This document shows, piece by piece, positions 32,997 to 41,345 of a stretch of DNA of 54,189 bases. A model generated the notes under the pieces. That model made no database searches, was not told the DNA's origin, and saw nothing but the letters and a program-made list of their open reading frames with translations. The stretch is taken from contig JBKCEW010000188.1 in the NCBI GenBank assembly GCA_046304235.1, positions 1-54,189 of the forward strand, written 5' to 3'. Both the position numbers and the translations under genes were made by a program. Within the stretch, counting starts at the first letter, position 1; every line of letters starts with the position of its first letter. Source of the stretch: CANHVK01 sp046304235 (GTDB lineage Bacteria > Bacteroidota > Bacteroidia > Flavobacteriales_D > Crocinitomicaceae).

Positions 32997-33539
32997 ATGG
33001 TCATGGCAGATAAAGTTATTTATGCAATGTATGACGACGATGACGTGCTTAAAGATGGCGCGAAAAAATTAGTCGCAAAAGGAGTTAAGGTATCTGAAGT
33101 TTTCTCTCCATTTCCAATACACGGAATTGATCCTATTATTGGGATTAAAAATACACGTTTAGGAATCATGGCTTTCCTGTATGCAATTACAGGAACAATG
33201 TTAGCAACAATTGCGATGCGTTATTTTATGATTGAAGACTGGCCGATGAATGTTGGAGGTAAACCTAATAACACATATTTACAAAATATGTTAGCTTTTA
33301 TTCCTATAACATTTGAGTTTACAGTAATGTGTGCAGCTCACGGTATGGCTTTGACATATTTCTTGAAGAACAAAACACTTCCTGGATTACCAGCACAAAA
33401 TCCTGATCCAAGAACAACGGATGATCGTTTTGTAATGGAGTTAAGATTGTCTGAAAATTCAAATTTCACTTCTGAGGAATTACATGAATTATTGAAGACA
33501 ACTGGTTATGTAGAATTAGACCAAAAAGAAGTTAAATAA
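32997..33539 (+). CDS. actD: Alternative complex III subunit D, DUF3341
   Basis: The 180 residues match DUF3341 proteins, which are ActD. A soluble N-terminal part (about 1-55; YAMYDDDDVLKDGAKKLVAKGVKVSEVFSPFPIHGID is the family signature) is followed by two TMs (about 58-80 and 98-122) and a C-terminal ferredoxin-like part (about 130-180). The first ATG (32997) and the next in-frame ATG (33003) are both plausible; the family usually begins near VIYAMYDD. It lies 3 bp after actC. Confidence 0.93.
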   Translation: MVMADKVIYAMYDDDDVLKDGAKKLVAKGVKVSEVFSPFPIHGIDPIIGIKNTRLGIMAFLYAITGTMLATIAMRYFMIEDWPMNVGGKPNNTYLQNMLAFIPITFEFTVMCAAHGMALTYFLKNKTLPGLPAQNPDPRTTDDRFVMELRLSENSNFTSEELHELLKTTGYVELDQKEVK

Positions 33540-33561
33540 TTCTTTCAGTCATACAAAAAGA

Positions 33562-34338
33562 ATGAAGATGAATAAAATTTATAAAATAGTTGGAAACTTG
33601 TCTGCAATGGCTGTTACAGGATTACTAGTGTTTTCTTGTACATCTAATCCAGACAGCGCAGGTCTAGAATACATGCCTGACATGTATCGCTCTCCTGCTA
33701 TAGAAGCTTACGTGGACTATGGTGAAGTAAGAGGCGTTCAAAATGATGCGTTGAAAAATTCACAATCTGCACTGACTCCACCTAAACGTACTATTCCTTT
33801 CGTAGGGACAGATACTGCAGAAGTATTAATGAGTTTACCTTATCATAGATTACCTTCGTCTGCTTTTGCTCAGACTCATGGATTGTTTGGTTGGGATTTT
33901 ACTAAAAACAATACTGCTGATTACGAATACAACGAATCAGCTAAAGACAAAAACCCTTATAAATTGACTGCAGCAAATTCTGAATCTATTTTCAAAAAAG
34001 GGAAAGAACTTTATTCTGCAAATTGTCAGCACTGTCATGGTGAAAAGGGTGATGGTAATGGTCCTATGGTAACTAGTGGTGCTTATGCTGGTGTCCCTAA
34101 TTATTCAGATAGAGCTGCTTTAGGAGATGGACAGTTGTTTTATTCTATTTATTACGGTAAAGGAGCTATGGGTGGTCATGCTTCTTTAGTAAGTAAAAAA
34201 GAAATATGGACATTGGTTCATTACATTAGAAAATTCCAAAATTCAGCTTACGGAACTTTTAATGCAGATGGATCTTCAGCTGCTGTAGCAACTGCTGCGC
34301 CTGCTGATAGTACTAAAACTGCTGCACCTAAAAAATAA
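33562..34338 (+). CDS. actE: Alternative complex III subunit E, monohaem lipoprotein cytochrome c
   Basis: The 258 residues begin with a lipoprotein signal ending in VFSC (Cys26), so the protein is anchored by lipid at the periplasmic side. One haem motif, CQHCH (155-159), is followed by a Met in GAMGGHASLVSKKEIWTLVHYIRKF as the probable sixth ligand. The first half (about 27-135) has the Y-M-P-D-M-Y...PS segment typical of ActE. The C-terminus is an Ala/Thr-rich low-complexity tail. It likely passes electrons to the oxidase or to a soluble cytochrome. It lies 22 bp after actD. Confidence 0.93.
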   Translation: MKMNKIYKIVGNLSAMAVTGLLVFSCTSNPDSAGLEYMPDMYRSPAIEAYVDYGEVRGVQNDALKNSQSALTPPKRTIPFVGTDTAEVLMSLPYHRLPSSAFAQTHGLFGWDFTKNNTADYEYNESAKDKNPYKLTAANSESIFKKGKELYSANCQHCHGEKGDGNGPMVTSGAYAGVPNYSDRAALGDGQLFYSIYYGKGAMGGHASLVSKKEIWTLVHYIRKFQNSAYGTFNADGSSAAVATAAPADSTKTAAPKK

Positions 34339-34356
34339 TAAAAAAAGAAAGAGAAG

Positions 34357-35553
34357 ATGGAATTCAAAGTCACAAAAAATGCAAACATCTTAACAATCGT
34401 TTTAATGGTTGTAGGATTGTTGTTTACGGGAATAGGAATTGCCGTAGAAGCAGGACATGATCACGGTCACCACTTAGGTACTCGTTTGGCAGGAAATTTA
34501 TTAATCGATAGCTTTTTCTTTTTTGGAATTGGTTTAGGTTCTTTGTTTTTCTTGGCATTACAATATGCAACTGAAACAGGATGGTACGCTACTGTTAAAA
34601 GAGTTATTGAAGCGGTTGCAGGTTATTTGCCTGTAGGAATAATTTTAATGACAGTTACTTTGCTATACATTACATTAGCTGATGGTGCTCATTTATATTT
34701 GTGGATGGATGCTAAGAAAGTTGCTGAAGATGAAATTATGCAAGGTAAATCTGTTTATTTAAATAAAGGATTCTTTTGGATTAGATCAGTAGTTTATTTT
34801 GCTACTTACTACATATTCTGGAAAGGTTTTAGAAAGAGATCTTTATTAGAAGATGTTGAAGGTGGAACAACTATTCACTTTACAAATTATAAAAAAGGAG
34901 CTTTATTTTTAGTATTCTTTGCTGTATTTAGTTCTACATCTGCATGGGATTGGATTATGTCTATTGATGTACATTGGTTTAGTACTTTGTTTGGTTGGTA
35001 TGTTTTTGCTGGTATGTGGTGTACAACAATGGTTGTTTTAGTTACCACTACTTTATATTTGAAGAAAAAAGGATATTTGCCTAATGTTAATGAAAGTCAT
35101 ATTCATGATTTAGGTAAATGGACATTTGCAACTAGTTTCCTATGGTCTTATTTATGGTTTTCTCAGTTTATGTTAATTTGGTATGCTAACATACCTGAGG
35201 AAGTAACATATTACATGACTAGAATAAAAGATTTCAATTTTTTATATTTTGGAATGTTTTTGATAAACTTTGTTTTCCCAATGGTGTTATTAATGTCAAG
35301 AGATGCAAAAAGGCATGCTGGAATTTTAACATTCGTAGGTGCGATTATAATGTTTGGTCATTGGGTTGATGTTTATATTATGATTATGGCTGGATCAATG
35401 GGTGAAGCTGCATACATAGGATTTATGGAAATTGGGTTGTTACTAACTGTTTTAGGTTTATTTATTAAGGTTATCTTAACTAATTTAACTAAAGCTCCTT
35501 TATCTGTTGTGAATCACCCTTTCCTAGATGAAAGTATTCACCACGATATTTAA
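34357..35553 (+). CDS. actF: Alternative complex III subunit F, NrfD-like membrane protein
   Basis: The 398-residue protein has about ten TMs and is a second NrfD-type subunit, paralogous to actC and typical of this complex. Signatures include WDWIMSIDVHWFSTLFGWYVFAG, FSQFMLIWYANIPEEVTYY and GHWVDVYIMIMAG. The segment GHDHGHHLG (about 33-41) after TM1 is His-rich. In the known structures ActF sits by the oxidase in the supercomplex. It is 18 bp after actE and 35 bp before coxB. Confidence 0.93.
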   Translation: MEFKVTKNANILTIVLMVVGLLFTGIGIAVEAGHDHGHHLGTRLAGNLLIDSFFFFGIGLGSLFFLALQYATETGWYATVKRVIEAVAGYLPVGIILMTVTLLYITLADGAHLYLWMDAKKVAEDEIMQGKSVYLNKGFFWIRSVVYFATYYIFWKGFRKRSLLEDVEGGTTIHFTNYKKGALFLVFFAVFSSTSAWDWIMSIDVHWFSTLFGWYVFAGMWCTTMVVLVTTTLYLKKKGYLPNVNESHIHDLGKWTFATSFLWSYLWFSQFMLIWYANIPEEVTYYMTRIKDFNFLYFGMFLINFVFPMVLLMSRDAKRHAGILTFVGAIIMFGHWVDVYIMIMAGSMGEAAYIGFMEIGLLLTVLGLFIKVILTNLTKAPLSVVNHPFLDESIHHDI

Positions 35554-35588
35554 TTGTTGTACTTTTATTCATTGTTATTTTTAAAAAG

Positions 35589-36839
35589 ATGAGTTTCAAA
35601 TTAGTTACCCTTTTAGTAATCGTGTTGGGAGTACTTGCAGTAGCCCAATTAGTAAGATTATACGAATTATCTTCTAAACTTAGAAACAGAAGAGAGGAAG
35701 ATATTACAAACCGTGATAATAAATTAAATGCTAATTTATTATTAGTTTTCATGTTTGCTTTTTATGGTTTTTTCCTTTATTTAATGGCTACTTACGGTTG
35801 GACAGGTAGAGGAGATGCAGCAACGGTTCATGGTGTAGAAACGGATTGGTTATTAAATTTAAATTTCGGAATTATTTTCGCTATTTTCTTCTTAACTAAT
35901 ACGCTTTTATTTGTGTTTGCTTGGAAATATGTTAAAAAACCAGGTGTAAAAGCATATTTTTATCCCCACAATAATAAATTAGAGTTAATTTGGACGGTAG
36001 TTCCAGCAGCAGTTTTAACTGTAATAATTATTCTTGGATTAAAAACATGGAATGATGTAACTTCTGATTCTTCTAAAGAATCAATTAAGGTTGAATTATT
36101 CTCTAAACAATTTGATTGGACAGCTCGTTATGCAGGACAGGATAATATTTTAGGTAAGTTCGATTATAAATTAACTACTCAAGAAAACGAATTAGCTTTG
36201 GTTACAATCGCTACACTAGATTCAGCTATAAAATATATGGAATTTGGTAAAGCTGACAGCACTGTTTTGGGTATCAAATTGCTTGAATCTAAATTAAATA
36301 ATCCAAAAAATATGTTTATCCCTGAGGATAGAGAAAAAATGGAAATTGATTTAGATCGTAAAACGCGCTTGTTACGTTTATTGTATCAAATGAGAGCTCG
36401 TCATAATGCTAAACTTGATGCTAGTGCTTATGATGATATAATACAAAAAGATACATTACACTTAGTAGTAAATAAAGAGTATGAATTAAGTTTTAGAGCT
36501 AAAGACGTTATTCATTCTGCTTATTTCTTACACTTAAGATCTCAAATGAATACAGTTCCTGGTTTGACAACAAAAATGAAGTTTATTCCTACTGTAACAA
36601 CAAAAGAAATGAGAGAGCGCCGCAAAGATTCTAAATTTAATTACGTTTTAATGTGTAATAAAATTTGTGGTGGTGCTCATTATAAAATGAAAATGATAGT
36701 TGTTATTGATTCCCCGGCTCAGTATAAAGCTTGGTTAAAATCTAAAACAACGTTTAAAGATGAGTTCCATAAGGCACCAGCTGCTCCTGCATCTACTACA
36801 GATGCAGCTGCAGATAGTACTCAAATGGCTAAAATTTAA
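35589..36839 (+). CDS. coxB: Cytochrome c oxidase subunit II with CuA site
   Basis: Subunit II takes electrons from the cytochrome c side into the oxidase by the CuA centre. The 416 residues show about four hydrophobic segments (about 2-25, 53-72, 93-117 and 133-157), then a periplasmic CuA domain. The CuA ligands are present: CNKICGGAHYKMKM (Cys-x3-Cys-x3-His-x2-Met) and the upstream His in DVIHSAYF. The domain carries a long insertion (about 190-285, charged and helical) between QFDW and the first CuA His, which makes it longer than the usual 250-350. The C-terminus is an Ala/Thr-rich tail. It is 31 bp before coxA. Confidence 0.93.
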   Translation: MSFKLVTLLVIVLGVLAVAQLVRLYELSSKLRNRREEDITNRDNKLNANLLLVFMFAFYGFFLYLMATYGWTGRGDAATVHGVETDWLLNLNFGIIFAIFFLTNTLLFVFAWKYVKKPGVKAYFYPHNNKLELIWTVVPAAVLTVIIILGLKTWNDVTSDSSKESIKVELFSKQFDWTARYAGQDNILGKFDYKLTTQENELALVTIATLDSAIKYMEFGKADSTVLGIKLLESKLNNPKNMFIPEDREKMEIDLDRKTRLLRLLYQMRARHNAKLDASAYDDIIQKDTLHLVVNKEYELSFRAKDVIHSAYFLHLRSQMNTVPGLTTKMKFIPTVTTKEMRERRKDSKFNYVLMCNKICGGAHYKMKMIVVIDSPAQYKAWLKSKTTFKDEFHKAPAAPASTTDAAADSTQMAKI

Positions 36840-36869
36840 TTGATTTAATTTAATATAAAACAAGAGAAA

Positions 36870-38687
36870 ATGTCAGCATTAACTCACGACAACCACGGAC
36901 ATCATAGTGCACATGATCATCATGATGATCACCACGAGGAAAGCTTCGTATCAAAGTATATTTTCAGTCAAGATCACAAAATGATTGGTAAGCAGTTTTT
37001 GATTACTGCTATCTTTATGGGTCTTGTTGCAATGTTACTTTCTATTTTATTTCGTATTCAATTAGCATGGCCAGGAGAAAGTTCTGATTTTCTATCTTTC
37101 TTTTTAGGAGAAACTTGGGCTCCAGGGGGAATTCTAAAAGAGAATATGTATTTAGGATTGGTAACTATTCATGGTACAATCATGGTATTCTTTTTATTAA
37201 CTGGTGGTTTATCAGGAACATTCTCTAACCTTTTAATTCCGTTACAATTAGGCGCTAGAGATATGGCTTCAGGTTTCTTAAATATGATTTCATATTGGTT
37301 ATTTGCGATTTCGTCGGTAATCATGATGATTTCTTTATTTGTTGAAACAGGACCAGCTATGGCAGGATGGACAATTTATCCTCCTTTATCAGCTCTTCCT
37401 CAAGCGGTTGAAGGTTCTGGTTTAGGTATGACATTATGGTTAGTTTCAATGACTTTGTTTATTGCAGGTTCATTAATAGGTTCATTAAACTATATTGTTA
37501 CTGTATTAAACTTAAGAACTAAAGGTATGACAATGACAAGAATGCCTTTGACTGTATGGGCTTTCTTTGTAACTGCAATTTTGGGTGTGTTATCATTCCC
37601 AGTTTTGTTATCCGCTGCAGTATTATTAATGATGGACAGATTGGCTGGTACAAGTTTCTACTTATCTGATATTATTGTTGGTGGTGAAATGTTAGAAAAT
37701 CATGGTGGTTCTCCATTATTATATGAGCATTTATTTTGGTTTTTAGGTCATCCTGAAGTGTATATTGTATTATTGCCAGCTCTTGGTCTATCGTCTGAAA
37801 TTATTGCAACAAATGCTAGAAAGCCAATATTTGGTTATAGAGCCATGATTGGTTCAATATTAGCTATTGGTTTCTTATCTTTTATTGTTTGGGGACACCA
37901 CATGTTCATTACTGGTATGAATCCTTTCTTAGGTAGTGTGTTCGTGTTTACAACTTTATTAATTGCGATACCTTCTGCTGTTAAAGTATTCAATTACTTA
38001 ACTACACTTTGGAAAGGTAGTATTATTTTCACGCCTGCTATGTTATTTGCTATAGGCTTAGTTTCTACATTTATCACTGGTGGTGTTACAGGAATTATTT
38101 TAGCAGATTCTGCTCTAGATATTGCTATCCATGATACATATTTCGTAGTTGCTCACTTCCATATTGTAATGGGTATGTCTGCTGTATTTGGTATGTTTGC
38201 AGGTGTTTATCATTGGTTCCCTAAAATGTATGGTAGAATGTTAAACACACGTTTAGGTTTCGCACATTTTTGGGTTACTTTAGTTGGTGCTTATGGTGTG
38301 TTCTTCCCAATGCACTTTGTAGGTATTGCAGGTGCACCTCGTAGGTATTATGATTATTCAGTATATGGGGAGTTTGATACTAACTCATATGAGATGATAA
38401 TGGATTTAAATATTATCATTACTGTATTTGCAATTATTGCAGCTATAGGGCAAGCAATATTTTTATTTAATTTCTTTTACAGTGTTTATAGAGGTCCTAA
38501 AGCTGTTCAGAATCCTTGGAAATCTAATACATTAGAATGGACTACGCCTGTAGAGCATGTACATGGTAATTGGCCAGGAGCTTTACCAGAAGTTCATAGA
38601 TGGCCTTATGACTATTCTAAACCTGGTATGGAGGAAGATTATATTTTACAAACTGTTCCTCTAGCAGATGGTGAAGAAGATCACTAA
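36870..38687 (+). CDS. coxA: Cytochrome c oxidase subunit I (aa3 type)
   Basis: The catalytic haem-copper subunit, 605 residues and about 12 TMs. The haem a ligand His is in TIHGTIMVFF. The Tyr-His pair and CuB ligands are in FLGHPEVYIVLLPALG and WGHHMFITGM. The haem a3 and haem a ligands are in HDTYFVVAHFHIVMG. The N-terminus is unusually His/Asp-rich (about 6-24, HHSAHDHHDDHH). Subunit III and IV genes are not next to it, so they are elsewhere. It ends the act-cox run, and a strong terminator follows at 38707-38740. Confidence 0.96.
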   Translation: MSALTHDNHGHHSAHDHHDDHHEESFVSKYIFSQDHKMIGKQFLITAIFMGLVAMLLSILFRIQLAWPGESSDFLSFFLGETWAPGGILKENMYLGLVTIHGTIMVFFLLTGGLSGTFSNLLIPLQLGARDMASGFLNMISYWLFAISSVIMMISLFVETGPAMAGWTIYPPLSALPQAVEGSGLGMTLWLVSMTLFIAGSLIGSLNYIVTVLNLRTKGMTMTRMPLTVWAFFVTAILGVLSFPVLLSAAVLLMMDRLAGTSFYLSDIIVGGEMLENHGGSPLLYEHLFWFLGHPEVYIVLLPALGLSSEIIATNARKPIFGYRAMIGSILAIGFLSFIVWGHHMFITGMNPFLGSVFVFTTLLIAIPSAVKVFNYLTTLWKGSIIFTPAMLFAIGLVSTFITGGVTGIILADSALDIAIHDTYFVVAHFHIVMGMSAVFGMFAGVYHWFPKMYGRMLNTRLGFAHFWVTLVGAYGVFFPMHFVGIAGAPRRYYDYSVYGEFDTNSYEMIMDLNIIITVFAIIAAIGQAIFLFNFFYSVYRGPKAVQNPWKSNTLEWTTPVEHVHGNWPGALPEVHRWPYDYSKPGMEEDYILQTVPLADGEEDH

Positions 38688-38706
38688 AAAATAAATTTAT
38701 TTTTGT

Positions 38707-38740
38707 AGAAGCTGTCTCAAAAGGACAGCTTCTTTTATTT
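38707..38740 (+). terminator. Rho-independent terminator of the act-cox operon
   Basis: AGAAGCTGTC (38707-38716) pairs with GACAGCTTCT (38724-38733), a perfect 10-bp stem with a 7-base loop, followed by TTTTATTTTT. It lies 20 bp after the coxA stop. Confidence 0.9.
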
Positions 38741-38758
38741 TTGTATAAATTTAAATAC

Positions 38759-39784
38759 GTGGAAGAAGAATCTTTTGATTATCGTAAGGAATCGACATCA
38801 TCGTCAGAGAATGATTATGATAAAGTGTTGCGACCAAAAAAACTTACTGATTTTGCTGGTCAAAGTCAGGTAGTTGATAATTTAGAAGTTTTTGTTCAAG
38901 CTGCTACACAAAGAGGAGAACCTTTAGATCATGTTCTATTACATGGACCTCCTGGTTTAGGAAAAACTACATTAGCAAATATTATTGCAAATGAGTTAGG
39001 TGTTGGTTTTAAGGTTACTAGTGGACCGGTTTTGGATAAACCAGGTGATCTAGCTGGATTACTTACAAATCTTGAAAAGGGTGATGTTCTTTTTATTGAT
39101 GAAATACATCGTTTAAGTCCTGTTGTAGAAGAGTATTTATATTCTGCCATGGAAGATTATGTGATTGATATTTTAATAGATTCTGGTGCAAATGCGCGTA
39201 CAGTTCAAATATCATTAAATCCATTTACCCTTATTGGAGCTACCACACGATCTGGGTTATTAACCTCCCCCTTGCGTGCTCGTTTTGGTATTAATGCCCG
39301 TTTACAGTATTACGATTCGAAAACATTGACATCAATAGTAGAACGTTCCTCAGATTTATTAAATATTCAGATTAATGAAGATGCAGCTTATTCCATAGCT
39401 AGTCGAAGTCGTGGTACTCCCAGAATTGCTAATGCTTTGTTGCGTAGAGTTCGTGATTTTGCTCAAATTAAAGGAAATGGTCACATTGATTTAAAAATAA
39501 CTAATTATTCCTTAGATGCTCTCAATGTAGATGCTTATGGTTTGGATGAGATGGATAATAGGATATTGCTTGCTATTATCGATAAGTTTAAAGGCGGTCC
39601 AGTAGGATTAACTACTATAGCAACTGCAATAGGAGAAAATGCGGGAACACTCGAAGAGGTATATGAACCATTTTTAATTCAAGAAGGATTTTTAATGCGT
39701 ACTCCAAGAGGTAGAAAAGCAACTGAAAAGGCTTATAAGCATTTGGGTAAAGACCTTGGTTTTATTCAAGGTGGATTATTTTGA
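38759..39784 (+). CDS. ruvB: Holliday junction branch migration helicase RuvB
   Basis: RuvB is the AAA+ motor of Holliday junction migration with RuvA. From the GTG at 38759 it has 341 residues. The Walker A GPPGLGKT is at about 63-70, Walker B is in VLFIDEIHRLS, sensor 1 in TLIGATTRSGLL, and a winged-helix end begins at GGPVGLTTIATAIGE. A TTG at 38741 is the only in-frame start codon further upstream, but it overlaps the T-tract of the coxA terminator. TAAATTTA at 38746-38753 (one mismatch from -7) sits 5 bp before the GTG, so this is another possible leaderless, non-AUG start. Confidence 0.93.
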   Translation: MEEESFDYRKESTSSSENDYDKVLRPKKLTDFAGQSQVVDNLEVFVQAATQRGEPLDHVLLHGPPGLGKTTLANIIANELGVGFKVTSGPVLDKPGDLAGLLTNLEKGDVLFIDEIHRLSPVVEEYLYSAMEDYVIDILIDSGANARTVQISLNPFTLIGATTRSGLLTSPLRARFGINARLQYYDSKTLTSIVERSSDLLNIQINEDAAYSIASRSRGTPRIANALLRRVRDFAQIKGNGHIDLKITNYSLDALNVDAYGLDEMDNRILLAIIDKFKGGPVGLTTIATAIGENAGTLEEVYEPFLIQEGFLMRTPRGRKATEKAYKHLGKDLGFIQGGLF

Positions 39785-39801
39785 TTTTATTCTAATCAAG
39801 A

Positions 39802-39906
39802 TTAAATAAAAAAAAAGTAGATAAGACCTATTAGAAGTAGAATTATAATTGAAACGATAATTTTATTTATTTTATCTAAAATATCTTTATCTCTTTGATT
39901 CAACAT
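39802..39906 (-). CDS. 34-residue single-span membrane protein (predicted small ORF)
   Basis: A complete ATG-to-TAA frame on the minus strand between ruvB and dprA: MLNQRDKDILDKINK, a charged amphipathic segment, then a hydrophobic stretch (about 16-34, IVSIIILLLIGLIYFFF) that could span the membrane. A perfect -7 box (TATTTTTG, 39911-39918, minus strand) lies exactly 4 bp before the ATG, the same layout as at purT and the SPOR gene. No family is known to me, and AT-rich DNA can give such frames by chance. The combination of promoter, start and membrane helix makes it worth testing. Confidence 0.5.
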   Translation of the reverse strand: MLNQRDKDILDKINKIIVSIIILLLIGLIYFFFI

Positions 39907-39910
39907 AAGT

Positions 39911-39918
39911 CAAAAATA
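39911..39918 (-). promoter_or_regulatory. Putative -7 element of the 34-aa ORF
   Basis: On the minus strand TATTTTTG is a perfect TAnnTTTG match and is followed after 4 bp by ATG. No -33 TTG at 19-22 bp; TTTG at 39934-39937 is 15 bp upstream. Confidence 0.4.
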
Positions 39919-40035
39919 AACTATATTGAATTTCAAATAAAAATCTCACAATTATAATTTAATTAAAATTTACAACAATATCAATAGTTTAATTTTCTTT
40001 TGTTCTTACTAATTTCATTATGCAAAAAAAATGAA

Positions 40036-41121
40036 ATGGCATTAATTGAAGAAATTGCATTGACTTTATTACCAAATTTTGGCCCCCGAAAAATACGAAC
40101 AATCTTACAGCATTTTGATGTTAAAGAATTTTTTAGAGTGTCAAAAATACGATTTAAAGAGGTTCCTGGTATTGGTGAAAAATCGATTTATGATTTAGAT
40201 AGAGATGATGCTTTACGTAAAGCAGAACAATATTTATATTTTTTAGAACGAAATCAAATAGAAGCTGTATTTTATCAATCTAATGATTTTCCTTATCGAC
40301 TGAATCAATGTGATGACGCTCCAATTGTATTGTTTAAGAGAGGAATTATGGATTACAATCATCAGAAAGTAATTTCGATTGTTGGAACAAGAAACGCTAC
40401 AAATTATGGCAAAAGATGCATAGATGAATTTTTGGAAGGGATAAAAGATCAAAATGTATTAGTAGTTAGTGGACTTGCGTATGGTATTGATGTATATGCT
40501 CATCAAAAATGTATCGAATTGGGTATACAAACAATTGGAGTATTAGGTCATGGATTAGATAGAATTTATCCAGCAGTGCATAAGAATATCGCAGAAAAAA
40601 TGCTTTTAAATGGGGGGGTAATTTCTGAGTTTTTACCTGGTACTTTACCCGATAGAGAACATTTTCCAATGCGTAATCGTGTTGTTGCAGGGATGTGTGA
40701 TGCAACAATTGTTATTGAAAGTGGGATCAAAGGAGGTTCAATGATCACAGCAGAATTAGCAAATGATTATTCGAGGGATGTTTTTGCATTTCCTGGAAAT
40801 GTAGAAAGTGAGTATTCAAAAGGATGTAATTTATTAATCAAAAATCAAAAAGCACACTTAATATCAAATTGTGCAGATTTTGTGAAATGGATGAATTGGG
40901 ATTCAAATATTGATAAAGTATCTATACAACAGAGTTTGTTTCCAAATTTGACTGATGAAGAACAATTCATAATCAAAATTATACGTGAGAAAAAAGAAAT
41001 TTCGTTAGATGTTTTGAGTATCAAATCAGAAATGAATTCTGGTAAGTTGTCTGGTTTATTATTAAAATTAGAACTGGAAGGGATAGTACAACAGATGCCA
41101 GGTATGCAGTATAAAATTTAA
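40036..41121 (+). CDS. dprA: DNA-processing protein DprA
   Basis: DprA protects incoming single-stranded DNA and loads RecA during natural transformation. From the ATG at 40036 the protein has 361 residues; a TTG frame from 40000 adds only unconserved residues. After a helix-hairpin region (PNFGPRKIRTILQHF, PGIGEKSIYDL) comes the Rossmann-like domain with ISIVGTRNATNYGKRCI, SGLAYGIDVYAHQKCIE and GGVISEFLPG...MRNRVVAGMCDATIVIESGIKGGSMITAELA, all diagnostic. A winged-helix C-terminus ends the protein. Only a weak promoter is visible upstream in the 39907-40035 gap. It is followed, after 224 bp, by adk. Confidence 0.95.
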   Translation: MALIEEIALTLLPNFGPRKIRTILQHFDVKEFFRVSKIRFKEVPGIGEKSIYDLDRDDALRKAEQYLYFLERNQIEAVFYQSNDFPYRLNQCDDAPIVLFKRGIMDYNHQKVISIVGTRNATNYGKRCIDEFLEGIKDQNVLVVSGLAYGIDVYAHQKCIELGIQTIGVLGHGLDRIYPAVHKNIAEKMLLNGGVISEFLPGTLPDREHFPMRNRVVAGMCDATIVIESGIKGGSMITAELANDYSRDVFAFPGNVESEYSKGCNLLIKNQKAHLISNCADFVKWMNWDSNIDKVSIQQSLFPNLTDEEQFIIKIIREKKEISLDVLSIKSEMNSGKLSGLLLKLELEGIVQQMPGMQYKI

Positions 41122-41189
41122 TTCATACTATTTAGCTATGAATTTTTGTTAATTGTTTATACAAACTCTTTTTTTTCGTATAAAAATCA

Positions 41190-41197
41190 TACCTTTG
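41190..41197 (+). promoter_or_regulatory. Putative -7 element of the adk operon
   Basis: TACCTTTG matches TAnnTTTG exactly. It lies 148 bp before the adk start at 41346, so the transcript would have a leader of about 140 nt that holds a 13-codon frame (41213-41254) and a small hairpin near the start. Confidence 0.5.
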
Positions 41198-41212
41198 CAA
41201 CCAAATTGAAAG

Positions 41213-41254
41213 ATGTTTGATATAAAGCAATTTCTATCAAAAACTATCAATTAA
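41213..41254 (+). other. Possible 13-codon upstream ORF in the adk leader
   Basis: ATG TTT GAT ATA AAG ... AAT TAA encodes MFDIKQFLSKTIN. It lies 15 bp after the -7 box in the adk leader. No terminator or Shine-Dalgarno-like sequence supports it, so it may be chance; it could be a leader peptide. Confidence 0.25.
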
Positions 41255-41320
41255 AACACTTTTGGATTGATTGAAATACAAACTATTAAGATCGATTAAC
41301 TACTTTTTACAAAACAAATC

Positions 41321-41334
41321 TGGACATTGGTCCA
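41321..41334 (+). other. Small hairpin upstream of the adk start
   Basis: TGGAC (41321-41325) pairs with GTCCA (41330-41334) over a 4-base loop, ending 11 bp before the adk ATG. It may limit ribosome access; a 5-bp stem is weak evidence. Confidence 0.25.
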
Positions 41335-41345
41335 CTTTTAGAATT

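Noticed and set aside
40000..40035. TTG-initiated extension of dprA
   Set aside because: No conservation, and an ATG lies in the expected position at 40036.
41271..41345. TTG-initiated extension of adk
   Set aside because: Residues are unlike any adenylate kinase N-terminus; MLNIVLFGPPGAGKG is the normal start.
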